Of a stretch of DNA of 64,000 nt, positions 8,955 to 17,291 are shown piece by piece. Made by a program: the position numbers and the translations under genes. The notes beneath the pieces are model-generated. The model ran no database searches, had not been told where the DNA came from, and saw nothing but the letters and a program-made list of their open reading frames with translations. The stretch covers positions 59,012-123,011 of the forward strand of contig NZ_WACP01000019.1 of NCBI RefSeq assembly GCF_008973665.1, read 5' to 3'. Each line of letters opens with the position of its first letter. Position 1 is the first letter of the stretch. The DNA comes from Paenibacillus tengchongensis. GTDB lineage: Bacteria; Bacillota; Bacilli; Paenibacillales; Paenibacillaceae.

Positions 8955-9113
8955 TTACCGATGCTCAAACAAGTCGATGGCGCCCAGCACGATATGTGCC
9001 AGCCCGAAGCCCAGCACCCCTGTGGCTGCCAGCTTGTACTTGCTTCCCAGAAATGCTGCCCCGGAAGCGGAAACGACGGTACCAAGAACGGTGGGGATTA
9101 AGCCTTCACGCAT
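8955..9113 (-). CDS. Small hydrophobic protein, 52 residues
   Basis: A short protein, Gly/Ala rich and largely hydrophobic, with two likely membrane segments (IPTVLGTVVSASGAAFLG and TGVLGFGLAHIVLGAIDLF). The start at 9113 is set by AAGGAGTG seven bases upstream; the frame is open for 12 more codons but without a ribosome site. A terminator hairpin follows directly. I do not recognise the family. The combination of ribosome site, hydrophobic pattern and private terminator makes it a credible real gene. Confidence 0.65.
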   Translation of the reverse strand: MREGLIPTVLGTVVSASGAAFLGSKYKLAATGVLGFGLAHIVLGAIDLFEHR

Positions 9114-9213
9114 TGCGGAAACACTCCTTCTCGGTGGTATGGGAGACATCTGTTAGTGTGTTCAAGCCGGAGACATTTATACCGCGCCTTGCGGGGCCAT
9201 ACACCATCAGGCA

Positions 9214-9264
9214 TCAAAAAAGCGTGAGCCTGAGGCGGTTCTCCGCCTGCAGAAACACGCTTTC
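9214..9264 (-). terminator. Terminator of the arabinose-locus ArsR-like regulator
   Basis: Read on the minus strand, AAAGCGTG and CACGCTTTTTT enclose a second internal hairpin (GGCGGAGAACCGCC). The T-run follows the outer stem. It lies about 50 bases after the regulator's stop. Confidence 0.8.
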
Positions 9265-9311
9265 TTGCCGCTTCCGTTCGTCCTTCGGGCTCCTGCTTGG
9301 TGAATGCTGGT

Positions 9312-10277
9312 TTACTCCGTAACTGCGGCGCCGCTCGTTGTCAGGCTGCAGTTCATCTCGTCAACCTCGTGGACGTTGTAGAGCACCCGTGCCAGCAGGT
9401 CCTGGCTGTAATTGCCGAAATGCTTGCCGTAGATGGTCAGGCCGCGCTTGTTGACCGGCTTGTCGGTAACGGCAATGCGGAAGGTGAGCTCGCTCTTGTA
9501 ATCCAGCTTGATATCGTCGAGCGTAATGTCCGAAATCCGGCAGCCGTCGATGAAGCTGCCTTCATTGTTGATCCGGATCAGCTTGAGCATCCCGTATTGG
9601 TTGAGATGCGGCGGCCACCAGTCAGGATTGAAGGTGCCGCGGGTATCGCCGAAATCGCCTGGGCTGGTCCAGTAGCCGATCTCGATGCCGTTGATATAGA
9701 AGTAAATATCGGACGGATAATTCTCGTTGTAGCCCGGCGCTTCGGAACCGATCTCCATGGAGAACTGAATCTCGCGGAAGGACTGGTTGGCTTTGAGATA
9801 ATTGGGGATACGGTATTCCAGGAAGCCTTCGGCCATCCAGATAATTTCCGACTCGATCCGCTGCGGATCGGCGAAATAGCGCGGTTCATCGAAGTCCCCG
9901 ATGATGCTGTCTTTCGTGGCCAGCCCGCAGGTAGGCGTCGCCTGGTAGTTGCTGTAGTGTCCAACCTGGATCTCCACTTCATACAGATTATCGACATCCT
10001 TGCTGCGCAGATCGACCATCAGCTTATCCTTATTCAGGTAACATACCTTCTGGATACCGTGCTTGCCTACGGAAGTGTTGATCTCAATCAGGCCGCTTTC
10101 CTCCAGCTTCTTGATGTGCATCGTAATTGCCCCGTTGCTGAGGTTCAGCCGCTTGGCGATTTCATTAAGGTTCAGCGCCTGGTTGCTGGCCAGCAGCTCA
10201 AGAATCTGAATCCGGATTTCCGAGCTGAGCGCCTTAAAGATATCGATCCCACTCATTAAATCTTTAATATAAATCAT
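9312..10277 (-). CDS. ArsR/winged-helix regulator with a C-terminal ligand domain, arabinoside locus
   Basis: A 321-residue protein. Residues about 10-75 form an ArsR-like winged helix (ALSSEIRIQILELLAS, then LNLNEIAKRLNLSNGAITMHIKKLEESGLI). The remaining 240 residues are a beta-rich domain with many aromatic residues (GYWTSPGDFGDTRG, PDWWPPHLNQYG), which suggests a sugar-binding sensor. GGAGGAAGG precedes the ATG. It is divergent from the GH51 gene at 10638 across 360 AT-rich bases and is the obvious candidate to control it. Similar two-domain regulators are known beside arabinofuranosidase genes in Bacillales, but I cannot name a characterised one. Confidence 0.75.
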   Translation of the reverse strand: MIYIKDLMSGIDIFKALSSEIRIQILELLASNQALNLNEIAKRLNLSNGAITMHIKKLEESGLIEINTSVGKHGIQKVCYLNKDKLMVDLRSKDVDNLYEVEIQVGHYSNYQATPTCGLATKDSIIGDFDEPRYFADPQRIESEIIWMAEGFLEYRIPNYLKANQSFREIQFSMEIGSEAPGYNENYPSDIYFYINGIEIGYWTSPGDFGDTRGTFNPDWWPPHLNQYGMLKLIRINNEGSFIDGCRISDITLDDIKLDYKSELTFRIAVTDKPVNKRGLTIYGKHFGNYSQDLLARVLYNVHEVDEMNCSLTTSGAAVTE

Positions 10278-10537
10278 TAGATTGTTCCTTCCTCCGCGGA
10301 CGTCTTAAATCGACTATTTTATGAAATTATAAACTAATTAAGGTGAAAAAGAAAGGTTTCTGCCTTTATTTGTGACATCTCATTAAAAATAAGGTATTTT
10401 CGCAAGAAAAAGTGTCTTTTATTTATGATAAATTAAATAATTCTACAGCACAATTGTAAAAATCACTGAAAACATGGAAAATTGACGGAGATTTCTTGCT
10501 TTAATTCAAATAAACATAAATTGTTTTATATATTTAA

Positions 10538-10585
10538 TTTACAAGGAACCGTATATATGTTATTTTATATCTGCAAGCGGATACA
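10538..10585 (+). promoter_or_regulatory. SigA-type promoter with overlapping cre site, upstream of GH51
   Basis: -35 TTTACA at 10538-10543, a 17-base spacer, and -10 TATTTT at 10561-10566. Six bases after the -10 lies TGCAAGCGGATACA (10572-10585), a full match to the CcpA site TGNAANCGNWNNCW and placed at the expected start of transcription. The rest of 10278-10637 is AT-rich and holds no gene. Confidence 0.75.
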
Positions 10586-10637
10586 TTCAAATGTTTTTTA
10601 ATTATTTGACAAAAACATAAAACGGCAGGTGAGTGTC

Positions 10638-12149
10638 TTGGCAACAGATGTACTTAAAGCGACTCTTATCGTGGATAAGGCTTTTGTGATTGCTGAAGTG
10701 GATAAACGTATATACGGCTCATTTATTGAGCATTTAGGAAGAGCTGTGTATGGGGGGATATATGAACCCGGTCATGCAACGGCAGATGCTCTTGGATTCC
10801 GGGGGGATGTGAAGGCGCTGGTACAAGAGCTGCAGGTGCCGATTATCCGTTATCCCGGCGGTAACTTTGTATCGGGCTATAACTGGGAGGACGGAGTCGG
10901 TCCGTTGGAGAGCAGACCGCGCCGGCTGGAGCTCGCCTGGAGAACGGTGGAGCCGAACGAAGTGGGAACCAATGAATTTGCACAATGGGCCAAGGAGGTC
11001 GGCTCCGAGGTCATGATGGCCGTCAATCTGGGGACCCGGGGCGTTGATGCGGCCCGCAATCTGCTGGAATATTGCAATCATCCCGGAGGCTCGTACTGGA
11101 GCGACTTGCGACGGAGCCACGGTGTGGAGCAGCCCCACAAGTTCAAGACCTGGTGTCTGGGCAACGAAATGGATGGCCCGTGGCAGATCGGCCAGAAGAC
11201 AGCCGCCGAATACGGCAGGCTGGCTTACGAGACCGGCAAGGCAATGCGGCTGGTAGACCCGGATATTGAGCTTGTCTCCTGCGGAAGTTCCAGTTCGGCA
11301 ATGCCGACCTTCCCCGAATGGGAGGCGGTCACGCTGGAACATACCTATGATGTGGCTGACTATGTGTCGCTTCATCAATATTACGGCAACCGCGACAATG
11401 ATTCCGCCAATTTCCTGGCCCGCAGCATGGATCTGGAGCATTTCATTAAGACGGTGACAGCCACCTGCGATTATATCAAGGCGAAGAAACGCAGCAAGAA
11501 GAAGATGTATCTCAGCTTTGACGAATGGAATGTCTGGTATCACTCCAATGATGCTGATACAAAGATTGAGCCGTGGAGCGTCGGACCGCCGCAATTGGAG
11601 GATCATTATAACTTCGAGGATGCGCTTTTGGTCGGCAGCATGCTGATTACGTTCATCCGCCATGCGGACCGCGTGAAGATGGCTTGTCTGGCCCAATTGG
11701 TCAACGTAATCGCGCCGATCATGACGGAAGCGGGCGGGGCAGCATGGAAGCAGACGATTTTCTATCCATATATGCACGCATCCGTTTACGGGCGCGGTGT
11801 GTCGCTGCAGCCGGTGGTGAACAGTCCGAAATACGATGCGCAGGATTATACCGATGTGCCTTATCTGGACAGCGCAATCGTGTACAACGAGGAAGCCGGC
11901 GAGCTCACCATTTTTGCCGTGAACCGCAATTTGGAGGAAGGCCTGCAGCTAAGCTGCGATGTCCGGGGATTTACAGGCTATTCACTGCTGGAACATATTG
12001 TGCTGCAGCATGATGATCTGAAGGCTGTCAACAGTGCCCGCGGGGAACAGGTGAAACCGCGTCTGCTGGATGCTACTGCCTGCAAGGACGGCTACGTGGA
12101 GACGCTGCTGCCGAAGGCTTCATGGAATGTTATCCGCCTTAAGAAATAA
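10638..12149 (+). CDS. abfA: Alpha-N-arabinofuranosidase, GH51
   Basis: A 503-residue retaining arabinofuranosidase of family GH51, expected to release L-arabinose from arabinan or arabinoxylan oligosaccharides in the cytoplasm (no signal peptide). The (beta/alpha)8 domain begins with IYGSFIEHLGRAVYGGIYEP. The acid/base is Glu177 in GNEMDGP and the nucleophile Glu296 in SFDEWNVWY; a C-terminal beta-sandwich follows. I place the start at TTG 10638, five bases after AGGTGAG, instead of the in-frame GTG at 10629 which has no ribosome site. It is transcribed alone, from a promoter with a cre site, and ends in its own terminator. Confidence 0.92.
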   Translation: MATDVLKATLIVDKAFVIAEVDKRIYGSFIEHLGRAVYGGIYEPGHATADALGFRGDVKALVQELQVPIIRYPGGNFVSGYNWEDGVGPLESRPRRLELAWRTVEPNEVGTNEFAQWAKEVGSEVMMAVNLGTRGVDAARNLLEYCNHPGGSYWSDLRRSHGVEQPHKFKTWCLGNEMDGPWQIGQKTAAEYGRLAYETGKAMRLVDPDIELVSCGSSSSAMPTFPEWEAVTLEHTYDVADYVSLHQYYGNRDNDSANFLARSMDLEHFIKTVTATCDYIKAKKRSKKKMYLSFDEWNVWYHSNDADTKIEPWSVGPPQLEDHYNFEDALLVGSMLITFIRHADRVKMACLAQLVNVIAPIMTEAGGAAWKQTIFYPYMHASVYGRGVSLQPVVNSPKYDAQDYTDVPYLDSAIVYNEEAGELTIFAVNRNLEEGLQLSCDVRGFTGYSLLEHIVLQHDDLKAVNSARGEQVKPRLLDATACKDGYVETLLPKASWNVIRLKK

Positions 12150-12163
12150 GTGTCACAGGCTTG

Positions 12164-12198
12164 GAAAGAGTTGCTCTTATAAGAGTAGCTCTCTTTTC
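12164..12198 (+). terminator. Terminator after the first GH51 gene
   Basis: GAAAGAGTTGCTCTT pairs with AAGAGTAGCTCTCTTTTC around a short AT loop, with G-U pairs, and ends in TCTTTTC. It is A-flanked on the left and may act in both directions. Confidence 0.65.
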
Positions 12199-12347
12199 AG
12201 AATATACCGGCTACTTAATATGATTTTATTTTATAAGTATTTAAAGTTAATTTGAAAATATCCAGAAAAAACACGGTGGTTTCAAGGCTTTCTGTAAGTG
12301 AAATGTACTTTAGTTTTATTAAGTGTAAAAAGATTTATATTTTTATG

Positions 12348-12395
12348 TTTACAAGTGCTTTGGAGTGTGGTATTTTATAACTGTAAGCGAATTCA
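12348..12395 (+). promoter_or_regulatory. SigA-type promoter with overlapping cre site, upstream of the ABC importer operon
   Basis: -35 TTTACA at 12348-12353, a 17-base spacer, and -10 TATTTT at 12371-12376. TGTAAGCGAATTCA follows at 12382-12395, again a full match to the CcpA consensus and again six bases after the -10. The layout is the same as at 10538-10585. The rest of 12200-12500 is AT-rich non-coding sequence. Confidence 0.75.
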
Positions 12396-12511
12396 TTAAT
12401 AATCATATCAAATGTTTTAGATTTTAATGAATTAATTATTCATACCGGGTACATTGTTTGCAAAAACATTTTGTAGATAATTGACTAAACTCAGTACATT
12501 AGGAGGAGAAA

Positions 12512-13759
12512 GTGTTGAAGAAAAAGTGGGGTTTTTCAGTATTAGCTTCTGTACTTTTATTATCCACAGTTTTGACGGGTTGCGGCGGGGACGATGATAA
12601 AAAGACAATTACGTTCTGGACGCCGCTGACTGGTGATGACGGTGCTTATATGGATCAACTGGTCAAGGATTACAATGCGACCAATCCGGAAATTAAAGTG
12701 AAACACGTCATTACAGCCGATATGTATACAAAAATATCAACTGTTCTGAGCTCTGGTAAAGGCGTTCCGGATCTGTCCATCATCCACGCGGACCGTGTTC
12801 CGGGTTATGTGAAGCAGGGTGTGCTGGAGCCGATGACCGATGTGATCGCAGCGCAGCCGGAACTGAAGCAGGACAACTATCTGCCGCAGGCATGGTCGAC
12901 AGGAACCATCGATAATGTTCAATATTCAGTGCCACTTGATATTCATGCTAACGTGATGTATTACAATAAAGATTTGCTCGCGAAATACGGTGTTGAATCA
13001 TTCCTCGACGACAATGTAGTAACCATTGACGAGATACTGTCGCTGCAAGGCAAGCTGGATGAAGGCGATTATGTTGTGAATGACGCCCTGCTGGGCTGGG
13101 TTATGCTGGCGCAAATCCAGAACCTGGGCGGCGATATCCAGCAGGACGGCAAACCTGCAGTCAACACTCCTGTAATGAAGCAGGCCTTCGAAGAAGTGAA
13201 GAAGATCAACGACGCCGGTCTGATGACTCCGTTCGGCGAAGACGGCTACCTGATGTTCCAGTCCGGCAACGTCCTGTTCTCCACAGACGGTACCTGGAGC
13301 TCCACGGCACATGCCGGTGTTGAAGGCTTGAACTTCGGGGTTACCAATGTATACTCCACTTCCGCCGACAAGTTCACGAATCGAGGTTCCTCCCACTTGT
13401 TTGCGATGCTGAAGAACGAAGACAGATCCGAAGAGAAAGTGGCAGGCATCGGCCAGTTCCTGGAATTCATCCGCGCCAACTCGATGGAATGGGCGAAAGC
13501 CGGTCAGATCGTAGCCTCGAAGCAAGTCAATGAAAGCCCAGAGTACCAGAACTATATGCAATCCTTCTTCACCTCCAATGAACAGGAAACCCAGTCCCTG
13601 TACATCTACACTTATGAATACTACCCATACATTGCTGAAGCTGTAGATACGTATTGCGGCGATATCGTCCGCGGCAATGTCGATATCGACGAGACGCTGC
13701 AGACCATGCAGAAATTCGTGGAAGACAAGATTGCCGAAAGCGCGGGCGCAGCGCAATAA
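12512..13759 (+). CDS. Sugar ABC transporter substrate-binding lipoprotein
   Basis: A 415-residue extracellular binding protein of family 1 (MalE/UgpB type). A lipoprotein signal ends in the lipobox LTGC near residue 27. The mature part carries TITFWTPLTGDDG and the typical GKGVPDLSIIHADRVPGYVKQGVLEPM block. AGGAGG at 12501 fits GTG at 12512 or TTG at 12515 equally well, a one-codon difference. It is followed by two permease genes, then GH51 and GH43 genes, so the ligand is probably an arabino-oligosaccharide. No ATPase gene is nearby, so a shared MsmX-type ATPase is expected elsewhere. Confidence 0.9.
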   Translation: MLKKKWGFSVLASVLLLSTVLTGCGGDDDKKTITFWTPLTGDDGAYMDQLVKDYNATNPEIKVKHVITADMYTKISTVLSSGKGVPDLSIIHADRVPGYVKQGVLEPMTDVIAAQPELKQDNYLPQAWSTGTIDNVQYSVPLDIHANVMYYNKDLLAKYGVESFLDDNVVTIDEILSLQGKLDEGDYVVNDALLGWVMLAQIQNLGGDIQQDGKPAVNTPVMKQAFEEVKKINDAGLMTPFGEDGYLMFQSGNVLFSTDGTWSSTAHAGVEGLNFGVTNVYSTSADKFTNRGSSHLFAMLKNEDRSEEKVAGIGQFLEFIRANSMEWAKAGQIVASKQVNESPEYQNYMQSFFTSNEQETQSLYIYTYEYYPYIAEAVDTYCGDIVRGNVDIDETLQTMQKFVEDKIAESAGAAQ

Positions 13760-13777
13760 CAGATAAAGGAAATGACT

Positions 13778-13817
13778 GCATAAAGCAATGTGCCGGTTAC
13801 GGTACATTGCTTTATGC
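13778..13817 (+). other. Strong intercistronic stem-loop between binding-protein and permease genes
   Basis: 17 bases (13778-13794) pair with 13801-13817, with one G-U pair, around the six-base loop GGTTAC. No T-run follows; the ribosome site for the permease comes immediately after. This placement fits an mRNA processing or 3'-stabilising hairpin that lets the binding protein be made in excess over the permeases. It could also attenuate readthrough. Confidence 0.75.
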
Positions 13818-13837
13818 CAAAGGAGAAAAGATTGCTT

Positions 13838-14716
13838 ATGAAAAAGAAAATGAGTCTGGCTCCAGCTTTCTTTGTAGGTCCGCATATAATATTATTTCTT
13901 GTCTTCATTCTTCTGCCGACCATTTACGGGATCTATGCATCATTCACCAAATGGAATCTGATGAGCGATCCGACATGGGTAGGTCTCGACAACTACAGAA
14001 CTATCCTGTTCGACAGCAGTTCTACCTTCCATACGCAATTCACCAACGGTCTCAAGAACACGTTGCTCTTCGTGCTCTTCACCGTGCCTATTCTGATTGT
14101 GCTTCCGCTCCTGATTGCCGTTTCCCTCGAACATAAGAAAGTAAAGGGGAAGGGTCTGATTCAGGCCATTCTTTATGTTCCGGGTCTGATCTCCATTTCA
14201 GCCGGTGCGCTGATCTGGCTCCTGTTGTTCAATAAACAGCTGGGCTTCGTGGGCAATCTGTTCAACTCCGATGTCTCCTGGCCGGCCAACCAGCCTTATG
14301 CCTGGATCATCATTATTGTCATCACCGTCTGGGGCGGTGTCGGGGGCAACCTGATTATCTACCGCGCGTCCATCAGCGGCGTAGCCCAGGACCTCTATGA
14401 GTCGGCGTCCATCGACGGCGCCGGACCGATCCGCAGATTCGCGAGCATTACGTTGCCTTCCATCCGGTTCCCGCTCATTTATACCTTTGTCATGACGACC
14501 GCCGGCGCGTTCAACGTCTTTGGCCAGCCGCTCATGATGACTGACGGCGGACCGCGCCAAAGCACGCACGTTCTGATGATGTATATTCGCCAGTTAGCCT
14601 TCGGCAACGGGGAATCCATTGCGGGGATGGCTTCGGCGATGGCGGTGCTGCTGGGTATCGTTATCCTCATCATCTCGGCTCTGCAGTATTACGTGATGAA
14701 CCGGAATGCGGCTTAA
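13838..14716 (+). CDS. Sugar ABC transporter permease (MalF/LacF type)
   Basis: A 292-residue inner-membrane permease with six predicted spans. The N-terminal opening PAFFVGPHIILFLVFILLPTIYGIY is typical of this family. The EAA loop is seen as DLYESASIDGAGPIRRFASITLP. ATG 13838 is used; TTG 13832 (two codons earlier) has slightly better spacing from AGGAG at 13821 and may be the true start. It pairs with the permease at 14766. Confidence 0.9.
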   Translation: MKKKMSLAPAFFVGPHIILFLVFILLPTIYGIYASFTKWNLMSDPTWVGLDNYRTILFDSSSTFHTQFTNGLKNTLLFVLFTVPILIVLPLLIAVSLEHKKVKGKGLIQAILYVPGLISISAGALIWLLLFNKQLGFVGNLFNSDVSWPANQPYAWIIIIVITVWGGVGGNLIIYRASISGVAQDLYESASIDGAGPIRRFASITLPSIRFPLIYTFVMTTAGAFNVFGQPLMMTDGGPRQSTHVLMMYIRQLAFGNGESIAGMASAMAVLLGIVILIISALQYYVMNRNAA

Positions 14717-14765
14717 GTGCACGGACACGGATGAAACTGGAATTTGAAAAGGCGGGTGTAATCAT

Positions 14766-15674
14766 ATGTCAAATCAGGTGGCGGAGCAAGTGAGCAAGAG
14801 TCCGTTAATCAATAACAGCAAAGTGAAAAAAGGCTCCAATATCAGCATTTCCAAATATATCTCCTATTTGTTTTTGGTTATATTGTGTGTAATTTGGATC
14901 GTTCCGGTTGTTTTCGGGATCACAACCTCTTTCCGTTCGCAGACCGAAGTGGTCTCCTCCGGATTCCGTCTGTTTCCGAAGGAATGGATATTTGAGAACT
15001 ATGTCACCATTCTGGAGAACACTTCAACGGCACCTATCTTGCGTTGGCTGGTCAACTCCCTTTATATCGCCTCAGTGCACACATTCCTCGTAGTCGTGGT
15101 CATCTCGATTACCGGCTACGGCTATTCGCGGATGAACTTCAAAGGACGGGACACCCTCTTTTTCACATTGATGGGGATTTCCTTCTTTCCGGGCGTTGTT
15201 AACCTGATTCCTTCCTACAAAATTATCGACTCCCTCGGCTGGGTCAACTCGGCATGGGCAATGATTATTCCGGGTCTGGCCGGTATGGGCAACATCTTCC
15301 TGGTACGACAGTTTATGCGGGGCATTCCCAAGGATCTGGATGAATCGGCACATGTGGACGGCGCCGGACATTTCCGGATTTACTGGTCAATTATTATGCC
15401 GCTCGTTAGGCCGGTATTGATTGTATGCGCATTGTTCTCCTTTACGGGCTCGTGGAATGACTTCCTGTGGCCGGTTATCGTGTTTACCGATGTGGACAAA
15501 ATGCCGGTAACGGCGGGTCTCTTGCTCCTGCAGGATATTTACGGAAACTACCGGATGATCGGCCAATTGATGGGTTCAGCGATCCTGGCGATTATTCCGA
15601 CCCTGGTCATCTTCCTGTTCGCACAGAAATACTTTACGCAATCCATTAACCTGAATTCCGGGATAAAGGGCTAA
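14766..15674 (+). CDS. Sugar ABC transporter permease (MalG/LacG type)
   Basis: A 302-residue permease, the second membrane partner of the importer. After a short polar N-terminus come six spans, and the EAA loop is DLDESAHVDGAGHFRIYWSIIMPLVRP. The C-terminal KYFTQSINLNSGIKG motif is the usual end of carbohydrate permeases of this class. It starts 49 bases after the first permease gene with AAGGCGGGTG upstream and is followed after 30 bases by the second GH51 gene. Confidence 0.9.
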   Translation: MSNQVAEQVSKSPLINNSKVKKGSNISISKYISYLFLVILCVIWIVPVVFGITTSFRSQTEVVSSGFRLFPKEWIFENYVTILENTSTAPILRWLVNSLYIASVHTFLVVVVISITGYGYSRMNFKGRDTLFFTLMGISFFPGVVNLIPSYKIIDSLGWVNSAWAMIIPGLAGMGNIFLVRQFMRGIPKDLDESAHVDGAGHFRIYWSIIMPLVRPVLIVCALFSFTGSWNDFLWPVIVFTDVDKMPVTAGLLLLQDIYGNYRMIGQLMGSAILAIIPTLVIFLFAQKYFTQSINLNSGIKG

Positions 15675-15704
15675 ACAAAAAAACGCCCAAGGAGTGAGAA
15701 GCCG

Positions 15705-17183
15705 ATGACTGTAAATCTCAGAATAACTGCCGATGTTCCTGTACATCGGATCAGCAGATATTTGTACGGGCATTTCGCCGAGCATTTGGGCAGATGCATT
15801 TATGAAGGGCTTTGGGTCGGGGAAGATTCGGAGATCCCGAACAAGGACGGAATACGAGTAGATGTGGTTGCTGCGCTTAAGGAGCTGAAGATTCCGGTGC
15901 TGCGCTGGCCGGGGGGCTGCTTTGCCGATGAGTATCACTGGAAGGACGGCATCGGCCGTCCGGAGGAACGCAAACGCATGATCAACACCCACTGGGGCGG
16001 GGTAGTGGAAGATAACCGCTTTGGCACACATGAATTTTTCCGCTTGTGCGAGCTGCTGGAATGTGAGCCGTACATCTGCGGCAATGTCGGCAGCGGGACC
16101 GTTCAGGAGATGGCGGAATGGGTCGAGTATATGACCTTTGACGGCGAATCTCCGATGGCATCCTTACGGGCGGAGAACGGGCGGCAGGAGCCGTGGAAGC
16201 TGAAATATTTCGGCGTCGGCAACGAGAATTGGGGCTGCGGTGGCAATATGCGTCCTGAATATTACAGCGACCTGTACCGCCGTTATCAGACCTATGCACG
16301 CAATTACGGCGATAACAAGCTTTACAAAATCGCCGGGGGCGCCAATATCGACGATTACCACTGGACAGAAGTGCTCATGCGCGAATCGGGTCGGTTTATG
16401 GACGGCTTAAGCCTGCATTACTACACGATTCCCGGAAGCTGGGAAGAGAAGCGCAGCGCCCTGGGCTTTGCCGAAGACGAGTGGTTTGAGACGATGAAGA
16501 AGTCATTATATATGGACGAACTGATTACGCGCCACTCCGCGATTATGGATCAATATGACCCAGAGCGGCGGGTAGGATTGATTATAGATGAATGGGGCAC
16601 CTGGTTCCTAAGCGAGCCGGGGACGAACCCGGGCTTCCTGTACCAGCAGAATACGCTGCGGGATGCCCTGGTGGCGGGAATCCACCTGAATGTATTCCAG
16701 AAGCACGGCGGACGCGTGCACATGGCGAACCTGGCGCAGATGGTCAATGTGCTGCAAGCGTTAATTCTGACGGAAGGCGAGCGCATGCTGCTCACGCCGA
16801 CTTACCATGTCCTCAATATGTACAAGGTTCATCAGGACAATGAATGGCTGGAGGTTATCTTTGACAGCCCGGATTACAGCCTCGGCGGGGAGAGTATTCC
16901 GCAGCTGAACGTCTCCGCATCCCGCGACGAAGCGGGCAAGCTGTATGTTTCCATCTGCAATCTGAGCCATGTTGACGGTGCCAGCCTGAAGGTTGCCGTC
17001 GATGGTCTGCAGGCCGGTTCTGTAACCGGACAGATTCTGACGCATAAAGTTCTGGACGCCCACAATACGTTCCAGTCACCGGACAATGTGGCGCCGGTTC
17101 CTTATAATGGTGCAATCCTCAAGGACGGCTTGCTTTCCTGCGAGCTGCCGCCGGCTTGTGTCGCCGTTCTGACCCTGGAGTAG
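15705..17183 (+). CDS. Alpha-N-arabinofuranosidase, GH51 (second copy)
   Basis: A 492-residue GH51 enzyme, only moderately similar to the copy at 10638. The acid/base is Glu174 in GVGNENWG and the nucleophile Glu296 in IIDEWGTWF; the N-terminus reads ISRYLYGHFAEHLGRCIYEGLW. No signal peptide, so it should act on oligosaccharides brought in by the importer encoded just upstream. CAAGGAGTGAG precedes the ATG. Having two distinct GH51 enzymes suggests different linkage or chain-length preference (alpha-1,5 arabinan versus arabinoxylan side chains); this is inference. Confidence 0.92.
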   Translation: MTVNLRITADVPVHRISRYLYGHFAEHLGRCIYEGLWVGEDSEIPNKDGIRVDVVAALKELKIPVLRWPGGCFADEYHWKDGIGRPEERKRMINTHWGGVVEDNRFGTHEFFRLCELLECEPYICGNVGSGTVQEMAEWVEYMTFDGESPMASLRAENGRQEPWKLKYFGVGNENWGCGGNMRPEYYSDLYRRYQTYARNYGDNKLYKIAGGANIDDYHWTEVLMRESGRFMDGLSLHYYTIPGSWEEKRSALGFAEDEWFETMKKSLYMDELITRHSAIMDQYDPERRVGLIIDEWGTWFLSEPGTNPGFLYQQNTLRDALVAGIHLNVFQKHGGRVHMANLAQMVNVLQALILTEGERMLLTPTYHVLNMYKVHQDNEWLEVIFDSPDYSLGGESIPQLNVSASRDEAGKLYVSICNLSHVDGASLKVAVDGLQAGSVTGQILTHKVLDAHNTFQSPDNVAPVPYNGAILKDGLLSCELPPACVAVLTLE

Positions 17184-17195
17184 CCATAGCACTTG

Positions 17196-17254
17196 GGGAG
17201 AGAAGGAATGGTTAGGCCGCAGCGCTTCAGTTCGTCCGTTCTTTCTGCTCTCCC
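17196..17254 (+). other. Intercistronic hairpin between GH51 and GH43 genes
   Basis: GGGAGAGAAGGAATGG (17196-17211) pairs with CCGTTCTTTCTGCTCTCCC (17236-17254) with a short bulge and G-U pairs. There is no T-run. Like the hairpin at 13778 it may affect mRNA processing instead of ending transcription. Confidence 0.5.
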
Positions 17255-17291
17255 TGCAGAAATATAGTATAAGACCAAAGGAGAAACCATT

